Below are positions 42,977-43,026 of a stretch of DNA of 43,026 nucleotides, piece after piece; positions within the stretch are counted from its first letter, which is position 1; every line of letters starts with the position of its first letter. The stretch spans positions 1 to 43,026 of the forward strand of contig JBDQHL010000010.1 of assembly GCA_040264895.1 (NCBI GenBank), in the 5' to 3' direction. This stretch comes from PGYR01 sp040264895. Its GTDB lineage: Bacteria > Bacteroidota > Ignavibacteria > Kapaibacteriales > UBA2268. The position numbers and the translations under genes were made by a program. The notes under the pieces are model-generated. The model was given only the letters and a program-made list of their open reading frames with translations. It had not been told where the DNA came from and searched no databases.

Positions 42977-43026
42977 TATAGCTAAGTAAAAAGGAATTAG
43001 AGTGTTATAGGTTAATGACAAAAAAA

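Noticed and set aside
1..43026. tRNA or rRNA genes
   Set aside because: Reading both strands I found no cloverleaf with a convincing T-loop, and no rRNA-like conserved stretch. A dedicated RNA-gene search would settle this.

Overview
The window is about 43 kb of compact, AT-rich bacterial chromosome with roughly 45 protein genes. I found no rRNA, tRNA, insertion sequence or CRISPR array. Several features point to the Bacteroidota/Ignavibacteriota/Kapabacteria side of the FCB group. One secreted protein ends in a type IX secretion sorting-like domain. One promoter has the FCB form TTG-N20-TAnnTTTG. There is an LptE-like outer-membrane lipoprotein, most lipoproteins carry acidic residues after the lipid cysteine, and purine-rich Shine-Dalgarno sites are weak or absent. 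I cannot name a genus from the sequence alone.

Layout from left to right. 40-4228: a DNA polymerase III delta-prime-like subunit, an FmdB-family protein with trpS, a PqqB-like metallo-beta-lactamase lipoprotein and a ferredoxin-NADP reductase-like flavoprotein. 4360-13253: a membrane VWA protein, then a tetR-tolC-adaptor-RND efflux operon with a recognisable promoter. 13240-20047: small HsdR_N and SnoaL-like genes on the minus strand, a tight plus-strand cluster (pepE, map, class II dihydroorotase, ArsC-like, two tandem hotdog thioesterases), and recG on the minus strand. 20194-28362: a lipoprotein, purL, a YdbS/YdbT-type bacterial PH-domain pair, a PAS-UbiA fusion, rfbC and an unknown membrane protein. 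28454-33881: a GT9 glycosyltransferase, murG, a SPOR protein, glutathione peroxidase, a VOC protein and a sorting-domain protein. 33936-40592: thiolase, an MBL hydrolase with an LptE-like lipoprotein, a GT4 glycosyltransferase, a coiled-coil lipoprotein, asd with a YmdB-like phosphoesterase, and a PduO-type adenosyltransferase. 40676-42976: a secreted six-EF-hand protein and a gene encoding only the C-terminal half of ClpB.

Most of the window is housekeeping metabolism, envelope biogenesis and efflux, in short operons with 4-base ATGA overlaps and convergent pairs that nearly touch or overlap. No classical multi-gene defence or mobile system is visible. The parts most worth a second look are: the half-length ClpB gene together with three 17-bp direct repeats spaced exactly 33 bp apart and a nested inverted repeat upstream of it; the PAS domain fused to a UbiA/MenA prenyltransferase; an FmdB protein that has lost its zinc cysteines; a tandem overlapping thioesterase duplication; a triplicated EF-hand module; and a 180-bp stretch carrying two unrelated palindromic repeat elements.
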